Shown: piece after piece, positions 21,661 to 32,790 of the stretch | Layout of the letters: each line of letters begins with the position of its first letter | How positions within the stretch are numbered: the first letter of the stretch is position 1 | Assembly: GCF_003369915.1 (NCBI RefSeq) | Contig: NW_022881603.1 | Location: forward strand, 14,708,935-14,772,934 | Direction of reading: 5' to 3' | Origin: Drosophila miranda | Taxonomy: Eukaryota; Arthropoda; Insecta; Diptera; Drosophilidae | Length of the DNA stretch: 64,000 nucleotides | Notes under the pieces: generated by a model | Databases searched by the model: none | Seen by the model: only the letters and a program-made list of their open reading frames with translations | Told to the model about the DNA's origin: nothing | Program-made: the position numbers and the translations under genes

Positions 21661-21860
21661 CTATTCGGCGATAACCGGAGTGTTCTCGGTGAAACCAACT
21701 GCCCCGTCCCATGCTACGATCGCTCCCGTCCGCGGGACTGCGGCCCCGTCCCCCATCGTCGGTCCGAAATACGGAGTCCCGGCAAATTATAAATATTGCT
21801 GTAATTTCGACCCTGGAGTAGACTGAGATATGTACCCCAGCCCAGGATCGCTTCCTTACA

Positions 21861-21880
21861 GATGGCGCCCGAGCAGGGAC
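21861..21880 (+). other. Primer binding site of the long-LTR element
   Basis: GATGGCGCCCGAGCAGGGAC follows the 5' LTR directly. It is the same Lys-type 18-mer as in the second BEL element. Confidence 0.85.
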
Positions 21881-21940
21881 TCCGGGATTCCGTTATGTTT
21901 TGGGGCGTTAAGTGGAACATCCGATCAAAAAAAAAAAAAC

Positions 21941-23057
21941 GAGGGGGAACGTTGTGAGTTGCTGCGGAGACCGCAACTCTACAGTTATACCCGATACTAA
22001 GTCAGTATGGCTCTCCTCCGGAAGACGCCGCTAATATTAAACGACACGACAAGGAGTGCGTGCGATAGAGACAGAAAATCAGTCTGAGCGTGACGTCGGG
22101 GGCTGCGTAGCCAGTGCAAATTGATTTGTTCCTTTTGGCTATCAAAATGATCTGATCTGATCCAGATTCAGCAATCTAATAGATATGGTCATTATCTATG
22201 ATTCTGCGTTTTTAGTTTTCTCGTATCCTCAATATTGTGGATGCAACAGATTTTCGTCCTTTGTGGGGGCGGAAAAGGGTGGGGCGAAATTCTGAGATAT
22301 ACGTTTTATAGTGAGATCTAACAGAAGTGCGGATACCATATTTGGTTACTCTATCATTAATAGTCTCTGAGATTTTTGGATGCCCCAGATTTTCGTCCTT
22401 TGCGGGGGCGGAAGGGGGTGTGGCGAAATTTGGACACGAAACGGTCAAGGTCTGATATCACAGGAGTGTGGATACCAAATTTGGTTGCTCTGGCTCTTAT
22501 AGGTTCTGAGATCCTTGAACTCATATTTTGCAATTGGCAAAGACGACCATGAAACCTGTGTGTTAGAGAGAGACAGAGCGAGAAAGAATGAAATTGTTTT
22601 CTTGATTCTGGCTATAATAATTATACGATCTGGTTGAGATTTTACACTCTAGAACATATAATCATCCTCTACGATTCTGCGTTTTTGGTTTTATCGTATC
22701 TTTAAAAATGTGGATGCCACAGATTTTCGTCCTTTGTGGGGGCGGAAGTGTGCGGGGCGAAGTTTTGAAATATTTTTGTAGCAGTGATATCACAGAAGTC
22801 TGGATCCAAAACATCGTTGCTCTAGATCTTATAGTCTTTGAGCACTAGGCGCTGAAGGGACGGACGGACAGACGGACGGACGGACGGACAGACGGACAGA
22901 CAGACAGACAGACAGGGCTCAATCGACTCGGCTATTGATGCTGATCAAGAATATATATACTTTATGGGGTCGGAAACGATTCCTTCTGGACGTTACACAC
23001 ATCCACTTTTACCACAAATCTAATATACCCCAATACTCATTTTGAGTATCGGGTATA
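21941..23057 (+). mobile_element. DINE-1 helitron, first of a tandem pair
   Basis: Full-length ~1.1 kb copy from GAGGGGGAACGTTG to GAGTATCGGGTATA. It has two extra internal blocks (including GTTAGAGAGAGACAGAGCGAG near 22562) that shorter copies here lack. Inserted in the leader of the long-LTR element after an A-run. Confidence 0.9.
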
Positions 23058-23065
23058 AAAAAAAC

Positions 23066-24166
23066 GAGGGGGAACGTTGTGAGTTGCTGCGGAGACCGCA
23101 ACTCTACAGTTATACCCGATACTAAGTCAGTACGGCTCTCCTCCGGCAGACGCCGCTAATATTAAACGACACGACAAAGAGTGCGTGCGAGAGAGACAAA
23201 AAATCAGTCTGAGCGTGACGTCGGGGGCTGCGTAGCCAGTGCAAATTGATTTGTTCCTTTTGGCTATAAAAATTATCTGATCTGATCCAGATTCAGCAAT
23301 CTGATAGATATGATCATTATCTATGATTCTGCGTTTTTAGTTTTCTCGAATGTGCAATATTGTGGATGCAACAGATTTTCGTCCTTTGTGGAGGCGGAAG
23401 GGGGTGGGGCGAAATTCTGAGATATACGTTTTATAGTGAGATCTAACAGAAGTGCGGATACCAAATTTGGTTACTCTAGCCTTAATAGTCTCTGAGATTT
23501 GTGGATGCCCCAGATTTTCGTCCTTTGCGGGGGCGGAAGGGGTGTGGCGAAATTTGGACACGAAACGGTCAAGGTCCGAAATCACAGGAGTGTGGATACC
23601 AAATTTGGTTGCTCTTATAGGTTCTGAGATCCTTGAACTCATATTTTGCAATTGACAAAACCGACCATGAAACCTGTGTGTTAGAGAGAGACAGAGCGAG
23701 AAAGAATGAAATTATTTTCTTGATTCTGGCTATAATCATTATTCGATCTGGTTCAGATTTTGCACTGTAGAAGATATGGTCATCCTCACCGATTCTGCGT
23801 TTTTGGTTTTATTGTATCTTTAAAAATGTGGATGCCACAGATTTTCGTCCTTTGTGGGGGCGGAAGTGGGCGGGCGAAGTTTTGAAATATTTTTGTAGCA
23901 GTGACATATCACAGAAGTCTGGATCCAAAACATCGTTGCTCTAGCTCTTATAGTCTTTGAGCACTAGGCGCTGAAGGGGACGGACGGACGGACGGACGGA
24001 CGGACAGACGGACAGACAGACAGGGCTCAATCGACTCGGCTATTGATGCTGATCAAGAATATATATACTTTATGGGGTCGGAAACGATTCCTTCTGGACG
24101 TTAAACACATCCACTTTTACCACAAATCTAATTTCCCCCAATACTCATTTTGAGTATCGGGTATAA
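23066..24166 (+). mobile_element. DINE-1 helitron, second of a tandem pair
   Basis: Head-to-tail with the preceding copy, joined by AAAAAAAAC. The far flank reads AAAAAAAACGAGTAGCAGG, so the A-run plus CGAG appears at the left edge, the junction and the right edge. The two copies are closely similar but not identical. Confidence 0.9.
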
Positions 24167-25156
24167 AAAAAACGAGTAGCAGGGGGAATTGGGGATTGTA
24201 CCATGCGCAAGCATGGCCAGTCGGAATCATTAGGACAAGAATAGCTGTATATCTCTGTTAAAAAACCGCACGTGAGGTCGCCCATTATTCACGTACAGCC
24301 GAGGCTGGCTTCCCTAACCTCCCTAGCAATAGCGTCAGCACGTGGCCGCTGCGCCCACATGAGGAGGAGAGCTCCGCGGCGAGGCGGCAGAGAAAGAGAA
24401 CCGAGCCGAAGCTGGGCAGAAATCGCTAGAGAGAGAGCGACACGTACGCGGCGAGCAGCAAGTCGTGAGCGGTAGAGGCCGGAATCCTCCCGAAGACCAA
24501 CCAGCCCGGCTATATATTTCGTACTCAGGCCCTCAGCGAGAATAGTCAACGCCCGGTCTTCAGAGCAGTCATTCGATGCCCGGTCTTCAGCGCGATCATT
24601 CAATGCCCGGCCTACAAAACAATAGCCGATAGTCAACGCCCGGCCTCAGCGAGAAGAGTCGATGCCCGACCCTCAGCGCGAGCAGTCAACGCCCGGTCTT
24701 CAGAGCAGTCATTCGATGCCCGGTCTTCAGCGTGATCATTCAAAGCCCAGCCTACAAAACTATAGCCGAAAGTAAACGCTCGGCCTTCGAAGTGATCAGT
24801 CAGCGTTCAGCCATCAACACGGGACGAGATCCACGAACCCAGCACGACCAGAACCACAAGGACAATCCCCAGGACAACGACATCAAGGACTATCGACCGG
24901 CCTAGCCAGGATCAACAGTCAGGACAATTCCAAGGACAACGATAGCAAGGACTATCGACCAGGACCCCAAGCAGCAAGGACGCCTCCACTGGACAACCGT
25001 GTTAACCGTGCATACGCCGTGCTTCCGTGACTAGCCCCAAGGACTCCGGTATTCAGTGCGTGACCTAAGAAAAGATTCTACCGGAGGGTTAATACGTGAT
25101 ACTACCGTCGGAAACGCGAAAGACCTCGAAGTGCCAGTTCGACCACCGTGCTTCGA
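24167..25156 (+). other. Untranslated leader of the long-LTR element, with repeats
   Basis: Region between the PBS/DINE-1 insertions and gag. It contains a degenerate tandem field at about 24545-24800 built from phrases GTCAACGCCCGGTCTTCAGAG and CATTCGATGCCCGGTCTTC. No long coding frame. A packaging or translation-control role is possible in this position, but unproven. Confidence 0.6.
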
Positions 25157-26359
25157 CATGGGGGTACAGTGGATTTCGTATCGGCGCAAGGACGAATTGC
25201 AGGCCATCGCCGCCGAATTCGGCCTCGGTGAAACCGGACAGTGGACGAACTGCGCAGCCGGATCTCGGCCTTTATTTCGCGCGGAATGGTCTTCGACAGC
25301 GCGCCCAGCCCGAGAAGCCCGAGGAACACGTCACCGTCGCCGGGACCGAGTCAGCGAGAGCGGAAGGAAGGGATCTGTGCGGAGCAGCCTCTATCTATCA
25401 TAATTCCCGAGTTCCCGCGTGCAGCTCATGGCGACTCTGGCCGGCTTGAAACCACGACTGACCGGCGACATGGTGACAATCACCACCTCCGCGAGGAAGC
25501 CGGAACTTCGCGATCCGGAAGGGAAGAAATTTCCTTCGCCGCCCTGGCCGATAAACTCCGCAATTGGGGTCTGAAGTTCGACGGACACTCGGATGCGCTG
25601 GCTTTCATCGAACGGTTGGAAGAAAGGGTCGACTCATATGGCGGAAGCCCAGCACAACTGCCGCGAGCCATCTCCGGGCTACTAACTGGCAAGGCAGAAG
25701 GATGGTTTAGGACGTTCCAGATGCAAGGCAAGCCATGGACCGAGTTCCGGAAGGAATTCTTGGAGTTCTTCCTACCCCCGCGATACTTTCAGCGCTTGGA
25801 AGATACGATCCGCTCCCGTCGGCAACGACCCCGAGAAGCCTTTCAGGACCATTTGATCGACCTCCGACTCATGATGCAACGAGCTCAGTATACTCCAGAC
25901 AGGGAGCTGGACAGGATCTACGAGAACCTTCGGCCGGAATACCAACTGTTCACCCGTAGACATGAGTTCGAGACGTTGCGAGAACTGACCCAATTGATAG
26001 TAGCGTACGAGAAAACGCGGGACCGCGAACAAACCCACCCAGCTAACGAAGGACCCGGATTATCCACCCCACAGCATGCTCCTCCAGACGACACCGGGCC
26101 CTCCCGGAGCGCCGAGACGGCAAGCCGCGTAGTGACCCAGGATGGAGACCGGCCGGTGAACACACGCCGGGCCTGCCGTAATTGCGGGGAGGAAGGTCAT
26201 TTCAGCAGTTCATGCAGGATACGGCGAGTGCTATTCTGTTGGGAGTGTGGCCGTCGCGGCATCCGGACGATCGACTGCTGTAGGCTATCCGAGTCGGGAA
26301 ACGGGCCGAGTCTCCGCTCGTCAGGGATCCGATCGGAGACATACCTCCAGGGCCCCTAG
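25157..26359 (+). pseudogene. Gag of the long-LTR Gypsy element, one frameshift
   Basis: Gag starts at about 25157 (MGVQWISYRRKDELQAIAAE). It shifts frame near 25241 into a long frame reading DELRSRISAFISRG, continuing with a capsid-like section (LADKLRNWGLKFDGHSDALA, FIERLEERVDSYGG, GWFRTFQMQGKPWTEFRKEF, then a retrotrans_gag-type FQRLEDTIRSRRQRPREAFQ). The end has two zinc motifs: CRNCGEEGHFSSSC (CX2CX4HX4C) and CWECGRRGIRTIDCC, an unusual second knuckle without histidine shared with the guest Gypsy element. Gag forms the particle and binds the RNA. Confidence 0.82.
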
Positions 26360-26379
26360 GAGTAACTCATCCCTTAAGT

Positions 26380-28010
26380 TTGGAAGGAGGCAGGATCGCC
26401 GCGCTAGTAACCATCGAAGGAGTACCGCTCACAGCTCATGAAGTAAGTACCGGAGGGAACGCACGGAATATAAGGACTACCGTCCGCCTGGCGGATGGTA
26501 CAGCAAAGGAGGTGACGCAAGCAGTTTCGGTCAAGGTGCGTCTGGATCTACAGGAAACGCGGTTGATTCTATTAGTCCTACCCATGGTAGTGGACGACAT
26601 CATACTGGGGCTCGATTTCCTTTGCGGCGTCCAGGCCATAATACAATGCGGACGAGCGAACTTGCAGTTAACCCAGCGGGCGATCCGGGAAACCAACCCG
26701 ATCCCCACATCATCCTCGAATCGGCCCCGCATGGTTACTTTTAGTGACGAAAGTCCCGCGACTGCATCCGCTGCATCCCGACCACGCCAGACCCAGCAAT
26801 GTACCAGTGACAACGCACCGGAATCCCAACCACGCCAGACCCATCAACGTAACCATGACAACGCACCAGAATCTCGACCACGCCAGACCCAGCAATGTAC
26901 CAGTGCCAACGCACCAGAATCCCAACCACTCCAGACCCATCAACGTAACCATGACAACGCACCAGGATCTCGAACACGCCAGACACAGCAACGCCACCCG
27001 TACCCGACCCACAATTCGATACGACCACGCCAGAACCATCAACGAAGATTCGACGGGGACGACTGCGACACCGCTGGACTCACCCAGGGCCAGTCCGTCC
27101 GCCTCGAAGAACACCCAGAGCAACGAAGATTCGACGGAGACGACTGCGACACCGCTGGACACACCCAGGGCCAGTCCGTCCGCCTCGAAGAACACCCAAA
27201 GCAACGAAGATTCGACGGAGACGACTGCGACACCGCTGGACACACCCAGGGCCAGTCCTTCCGCCTCGAAGAACACCCAAAGCAACGAAGATTCGACGGA
27301 GACGACTGCGACACCGCTGGACACACCCAGGGCCAGTCCGTCCGCCTCGAAGAACACCCAAAGCAACGAAGATTCGACGGAGACGACTGCGACACCGCTG
27401 GACACACCCAGGGCCAGTCCGTCCGCCTCGAAGAACACCCAGAGCAACGAGGATTCGACGGAGACGACTGCGACACCGCTGGACACACCCAGGGCCAGTC
27501 CGTCTGCCTCGAAAACCACCCAGAGTATCCCTACCAAGACAACGGAGCTAAGCCACGACCACGCCAGAACCAGCAGTAACATCAGGACAACGTTTCTAAG
27601 TTTCGACCACGCCAGACTCAGCAGCAATACAAGGACAACGCATCGAAGCCTTGACCACGCCAGACCCAGCAGCAATACAAGGACAACGCATCTAAGCCCC
27701 GACCGAGACGGACCCGGCGGCGCTAAAAATATAACACGATCGACGCGAGCCAAATCAGAAATGCCCAGCAGTGCGGCTCAATCAGAGCGAACGACCCCAC
27801 GGGAAACCAGCATCGCTCTACACTACGACCCGCTACGCCTGGAAGACCACGGCCCCGAAGGACATGAGCGGGTCAAGGTAGACCAACTCGCACCTCACCC
27901 CCCAACGAATTATCAACTCGCCCCGTTAGCCGATGCCGCGGCCGATCGACAACGCAACCCTTTTCGAAGATCAGACTCGACGGACCCTATAACCGTGAAC
28001 CTCGCCATCA
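26380..28010 (+). pseudogene. Protease remnant plus low-complexity linker of the long-LTR element
   Basis: From 26380 the frame gives GRIAALVTIEGVPLTAHEVS and later VRLADGTAKEVTQAVSVKVR, VLPMVVDDIILGLDFL, i.e. the flanks of a retropepsin. The catalytic D-T-G-A-S segment, present in the related guest element, is missing here, so the protease would be dead. Then comes a repetitive linker rich in the phrase CGACCACGCCAGACCCA and a 6-unit, 81-bp array. Confidence 0.75.
27041..27529 (+). repeat. 81-bp tandem array (6 units) in the pol linker
   Basis: Unit starts GAAGATTCGACGG at 27044, 27125, 27206, 27287, 27368 and 27449: six units of exactly 81 bp, nearly identical. As 81 is a multiple of three, an ORF that is open through one unit is open through all; five overlapping frames on both strands are open here. 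I take the plus-strand pol frame as the biological one, if any. Confidence 0.92.
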
Positions 28011-28079
28011 TAACATGTGCCCGGCTCGAAGAAAGGTCGCCACCGACAGCCCCCATCACCGAACCGCCCTTCCGCCGTG

Positions 28080-29512
28080 GGTAGCCGAGTTTTTGAAACA
28101 AGAATTGGCTAAGTTCGAGGGATTGGAGGGCGTGTCTCACATAGCTGAGCATACCATCACTCTGAAGGACGACAAGCCGATAAAGCAGAGGTACTTCCCC
28201 AAAAATCCGGCAATGCAGAAAATCATCAATGCTCAGGTCGACGAGTTGCTGCAAGACGGGCGAATCGAAGCTTCAAAAAGCCCACACAGCGCTCCCATCG
28301 TACTGGTGGAAAGAAGACAGGCGAGATGCGGATGTGCGTCTACCGACAACTCAACGCGCAATCAATACCCGACGCCTACCCGCTGCCCAGGATCAACCAC
28401 ATCATCGAGAGGCTCCGTAACGCACGTTACATCTCGACTTTGGACCTCAAGAACGGGTATTGGCAGATCCCTATGGCCGAGGGGTGCCGAGAATGTACCG
28501 CCTTCACCGTTCCGGGCAGAGGACTCTTCCATTGGAAGGTGATGCCGTTCGGACTGCACTCAGCATCGGCCACGTTCCAGCGAGCCTTGGACAGCGTCAT
28601 CGGACCACAGATGGAACCCAACGCATTCGCTTACCTTGATGACATTATTGTCATCGGAGCGGCGTTGGAGGAACACGTCGACCATCTGCGAGAGGTGTTC
28701 AGGAGACTACGGGAAGCAAATCTAAGATTGAACCAAAAGAAATGCAGCTTCTTCAAGAAAAGCATCGTATACCTGGGACATGTCATTAGTGAGCAGGGTA
28801 TACACACCGACCCAGATAAGATCGTCGCCGTCCGGAAGTTGGCCCCACCCAGTTCAATAAAGGAGCTTCGACGCTGCCTAGGAGGTTTGTCCCAAACTTC
28901 GCGACGATTGTACAACCAATGACTAGCCTCCTGAAGAAGGAGAAAAGGTGGATCTGGAGTGACGAACAGCAGGCCGCTTTCGAGGAGTTGAAGGAGAAGT
29001 TAACCCAAGCACCCGTCTTAGCCTGCCCGGATTTCGCGGAGAGGTTCGCTCTACAAACTGACGCAAGCGACTACGGTCTAGGGGCGGTCCTGACGCAACA
29101 GATCAGTGGAGAGGAGAGGGTCATAGCCTACGCCAGTCGAAGGCTCTTGAAAGCAGAAGAGAACTACTCAGCCACGGAAAAGGAGTGCTTAGCCATCGTC
29201 TGGGCCATCAGGAAATTACGATGCTACCTGGAGGGCTACCACTTCGACGTCATCACCGACCATCTCGCATTGAAGTGGTTAAACTCGATCAATAATCCAA
29301 CCGGTCGCATCGCCCGTTGGGCGCTGGAACTCCAACAGTATCGCTTTCACGTGCTTTACCGACGCGGAAGCCAAAACATCGTAGCAGACGCTCTTTCCCG
29401 GCAACCTATCGACACCATACAGCGAGCGCTAGAAGACCTGCCCACCTGCCCTGGATACAAAGGTTGCTCAAACGTATCCAGTCACGACCTGAGGAATGCA
29501 GAGAATTTATAA
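28080..29512 (+). pseudogene. Reverse transcriptase-RNase H of the long-LTR element
   Basis: RT begins near 28080 (VAEFLKQELAKFEGLEGVSH, then IKQRYFPKNPAMQKIINAQV). A frameshift near 28310 moves to a frame with MRMCVYRQLNAQSIPDAYPL, LDLKNGYWQIPMAEGCRE, FGLHSASATFQRALD and the catalytic YLDD in FAYLDDIIVIG. The usual D of CVDYRQ is lost. At 28860-28920 the thumb/connection has a deletion and shift. RNase H in the next frame has TDASDYGLGAVL, ENYSATEKECLAIVWAIRKL and ITDHLALKWL, then ADALSRQP. Domain order and motifs are Ty3/Gypsy. It is interrupted as a protein. Confidence 0.9.
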
Positions 29513-29756
29513 TCGAGAACGGACAGATCTACCGGCAGCCTGGACACCGACCAATCGAGGAAGAATCTCACCAGTGGAAGTTATGCGTCACCAGTGGCCA
29601 TCGTAGACGAGTGTTAGAAGAATGCCACGATCATCCGACCGCCGGACACCTAGGAATACGGAAGACTACCACTCGGGTAACCCAACGATATTACTGGCCA
29701 GGACTCTACAGAGACGTGGCCCGATACGTGAAACATTGCGAAAGCTGCCAAAAATT
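29513..29756 (+). pseudogene. Integrase N-terminal (H2C2) part, cut by nested element
   Basis: The frame overlapping 29317-29886 has the H2C2 zinc domain: ECHDHPTAGHLGIRKTTTRV, RYYWPGLYRDVARYVKHCES, CQKF. It stops at the AATT target of the guest element; the rest resumes after 36420. Confidence 0.85.
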
Positions 29757-30517
29757 TGTAACGAACCTAAAAGGTTTCGATACAATCCGTCCCCGACCTA
29801 TAATGAGCGCATCGCACCGCACCCCACAACCAGCGCCCCCTCCGCAAGCAACCGCCGATCAACTCGCGCCAACTCCAGAACGATGACCAAAGACATCAGG
29901 TCACGCGAGCTTTCCTAACTCCAAGCCAAGCCATCGGCCGAGTGCGGCCTTCCGGGTTCATCGACGGAGGAAAGTCGGCGCCGCCAAAATCTGCAACGAT
30001 CACCAAGAACGGCAAAGTGCGCCCCGACGCGGAAGCGCATTTGTCAACCCGCCGACCCAGCAATACGGGCCTATAAAAAGACGGCGACGAGAACCAAAGA
30101 ACGACTTACGCAGAAACCCGGCTCACAGTACGTTCGGGGTACCAAAACTTACGCAGAGACTCGACCCGGAGTACAGACGCGGTACCCGGAACTCACCAGA
30201 AGACATCGGCGCCCAATTTAAAATAAGTTCATTTAAACCGCTAAGAAATACAATAAAGTGTCAAATTATTAAGGTAAAAACACCCGATTGCGTAAGTTCA
30301 CCCCAATTAGCCGAGGCACCGACGCCGCCCCGCCCCGAGTCCATACAGTCGTTTCGCACACACGACGAGCGACGCCCATTCTAGCCCTGATCCACCTCTC
30401 TACGACAGGCCGCCCCCTGACGCCGTCCTTAAGGTTCCATCACATTTCTACAAATTTCTTGTGGATTGACCCCTGGACGGGACTGAGCTTACCTCAGCCT
30501 GAAATAGGTACATCACA
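29757..30517 (+). repeat. 5' LTR of the guest Gypsy element
   Basis: Direct repeat of 35654-36416. Carries CTATAAAAAG at 30071, a good TATA box, and AATAAAGTG at 30250, a likely polyadenylation signal. Confidence 0.92.
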
Positions 30518-30846
30518 AGTGCGCCCGAGCAGGGACCCGAGGGAACGTCAAAGAAGAGAACAAAAGAAAACTTCTCAACGAAAACCGCGACCTCGCACAA
30601 TACCAACGGCAAGAGTTGCGCAACGAGCAGACGAAAGCGCGACACAGCGACAGAGAAACGGGAACAGTGCCGTCACCCCGAGAAGAAATTCGAAGCGTCG
30701 GCCGCGAAGCTCGAAACAGTGCCCTAGTGAAGGAAAAGCGCAAGCCCAGCGAAACAGCCAACTAGAGTAACAATCGAAGCGATGGAATCCCATACAGAGG
30801 AACAGCCCAGTGGGTATAACCCTGGAGAATTCGTCGCCAACCAGGG

Positions 30847-31404
30847 GTGAGTACCGGCTGGATACACAAACGCCGCCGAGAGGAGCTGGAGTCCTTCGCG
30901 GAGGAATTTGGATTCAGCCGCGAGGGTAACGTGGAAGATTTGCGGAGAAATTTCGCCGAACTAGTCGCCGGGCCCCTCGAACACGACGCCTGGGTCAGGC
31001 AATTAACAAGGTTGGCCACAGAGTTCGAGAGTATCCAGGAACGAAACGTACCAGCGACCCTCATCCCCCCTCGACAACCACCCAGGTACACGCGGCCAAC
31101 GACACAACAAAACGAAAGCGGGACGAATCGGGCCCAATTCCGAAAGCCTCACTGGAACACCTCGGAACCCGCAAGGAAGCCGCACCAGGTCGGCGCTCCA
31201 GCACAGGAAACGGCACATAGAATGATCACCACCCCATCGCCAACCCACGCGCAGCCTGTCGACGCTGCGGAGAAGCTGAACATGTTTCTCGCGACTGCAT
31301 CAACCCATCGATCCTCTTCTGTTGGGAATGCGGCAGGCGCGGAACGCGCTCCTTGGGCTGTTGCCGCCGGGACCCGTCGGGAAACGACTCGCGTCCCCAG
31401 CTGA
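30847..31404 (+). pseudogene. Guest Gypsy gag, capsid deleted, frameshifted
   Basis: N-terminus GWIHKRRREELESFAEEFGF resembles that of the host element's gag. The frame then goes to a Pro/Gln-rich section and never shows the capsid block. The zinc knuckles (CRRCGEAEHVSRDC and CWECGRRGTRSLGCC) are encoded at about 31245-31375 but in a different frame from the upstream gag. Confidence 0.75.
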
Positions 31405-31469
31405 CACGGGAACAGCCGGGCACGACGCTTCCTCAGACAACCAACTAAGAAACCCGCTACAAGTACACG

Positions 31470-31760
31470 ACGGCCTGATAATGGCGAGAGTGACCATCGG
31501 AGGACGGCGCGCGGAAGCCACGGTCGACACCGGGGCGTCCCGAAGCTTCATCAACGCCGACCTCGCCCGCAAACTCGGCTGCGACAACGACCTGCGAGCC
31601 GCATGCGTCCCGATACGCCTAGCAGACGGCTCGGCTCGCGAGATAGCTCAGATCTTGCTAGCGCGCGTCAAACTAGACGAACAAGAGATACAAATGCCAC
31701 TCTTGTACTACCCAATATGGTAGAGCAAGCCATCATAGGTGTGGATTTCCTGTGCGCCAT
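31470..31760 (+). pseudogene. Guest Gypsy aspartic protease
   Basis: LIMARVTIGGRRAEATVDTG then ASRSFINADLARKLG gives the D-T-G-A-S active site, and VRLADGSAREI-like flap sequence follows. The frame is open to 31723 and then shifts (VEQAIIGVDFLCAIETTIQC in the next frame). Comparison with this segment shows what the host element has lost. Confidence 0.8.
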
Positions 31761-32790
31761 TGAAACCACAATACAATGTGGCGCCACACGCCTCCGGCTC
31801 CAAGGCTCCAACGCCCCATCCCAAACACGCCGATTATCACCGCCAGCCAAGTACACGCCCCCGGACCCACGAACTCGAGACTTTCGCCGCCAATGAATTC
31901 CCCGCCACGACACGAGACAAGAACACAAGGAACAAGGAACACAGAACCCACGGCCACGACGAAGCACACTAGCCCAGGCCCACTCCGAGAAAACCAAAAC
32001 TAAGCAAAGCCACGAAGAAAGCGAGTCGGTCTCCGAGGGCACCGACGCGGTTCCACCAACGAAGGGAAAAGAACCCAGGGCGCCCCTCCAGAAGACAACC
32101 CGGCCCCAGCAACGACAGCCGCCACGCAGCAGCCAGGCGCTCGAGGTACCACCTCCGACCGCCACCCCGGCCACGAACGCGTCGACACCGCCCTCGACGC
32201 GAAAACGACCCCTACGACACCGACCGACCCGCTACTACCGCGTCCTCTCAGGCAGGAACCGGGAAAGGCGATCGCTGCCACACGAAGCACCCATCGGAAC
32301 CCGACGCACCTGGAGCCGACGCGCCATCGATCGTCCCCGACATCATGGAACGCCTCCCGGCAACACCTCGTACGGCGCCGGCATGCGGCCCAGCACCACG
32401 ACCGGAGCCATGTCGGTGAACCTCACCGCCCAAACTAGCCGTCGGTCGCCACCGAGACCCGCCCGTTCGTACGTCACGCAGAGTACAACGTCGCGCGAGC
32501 ACCCCCAGGACACACACGAGCCCCCTACTCATGATTGAGGCACCCGCCATCGTCGCCAGCATAAGCGAACACACTCGCGAAGTCGAACCACCAAGCGCAT
32601 TCAACACAACAATCCTCCCCGAGAACCCCGACCGCACTTGCGACCCAGGAATCGACGTCCCACCCGAGGACGATTCGGAACGAATCTCCGACCCATGGCC
32701 TCCCGACATCGCGCCGAAAATACGGAAATTCCTAGACGAAGAAACTGCCAACACTCGCGGGCCTCCGAGGGACGACGGATCCGACGGAAC
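31761..32790 (+). other. Linker between protease and RT of the guest element
   Basis: Pro/Thr/Arg-rich sequence in all frames with no domain, the counterpart of the repetitive linker in the host element but without the 81-bp array. Confidence 0.5.

Larger units (their letters stand above)
19183..21860 (+). repeat. 5' LTR of the long-LTR Gypsy element (2678 bp)
   Basis: Direct repeat of 38755-41298. It contains two tandem-repeat fields: a short-unit, CAACGGCATCGACGCAGCAA-type array at about 19460-19760, and a longer array of ~91 and 111 bp units at about 20550-21650. It is 134 bp longer than the 3' LTR, mainly through extra repeat units (a third CCGAAAACCAACGGC unit near 19680 and extra 111-bp units). 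Confidence 0.92.

Noticed and set aside
26710..27753. Long minus-strand ORFs (up to 347 codons) across the pol linker
   Set aside because: They arise from the 81-bp and related repeats whose period is a multiple of three; translation is pure repetition with no domain.
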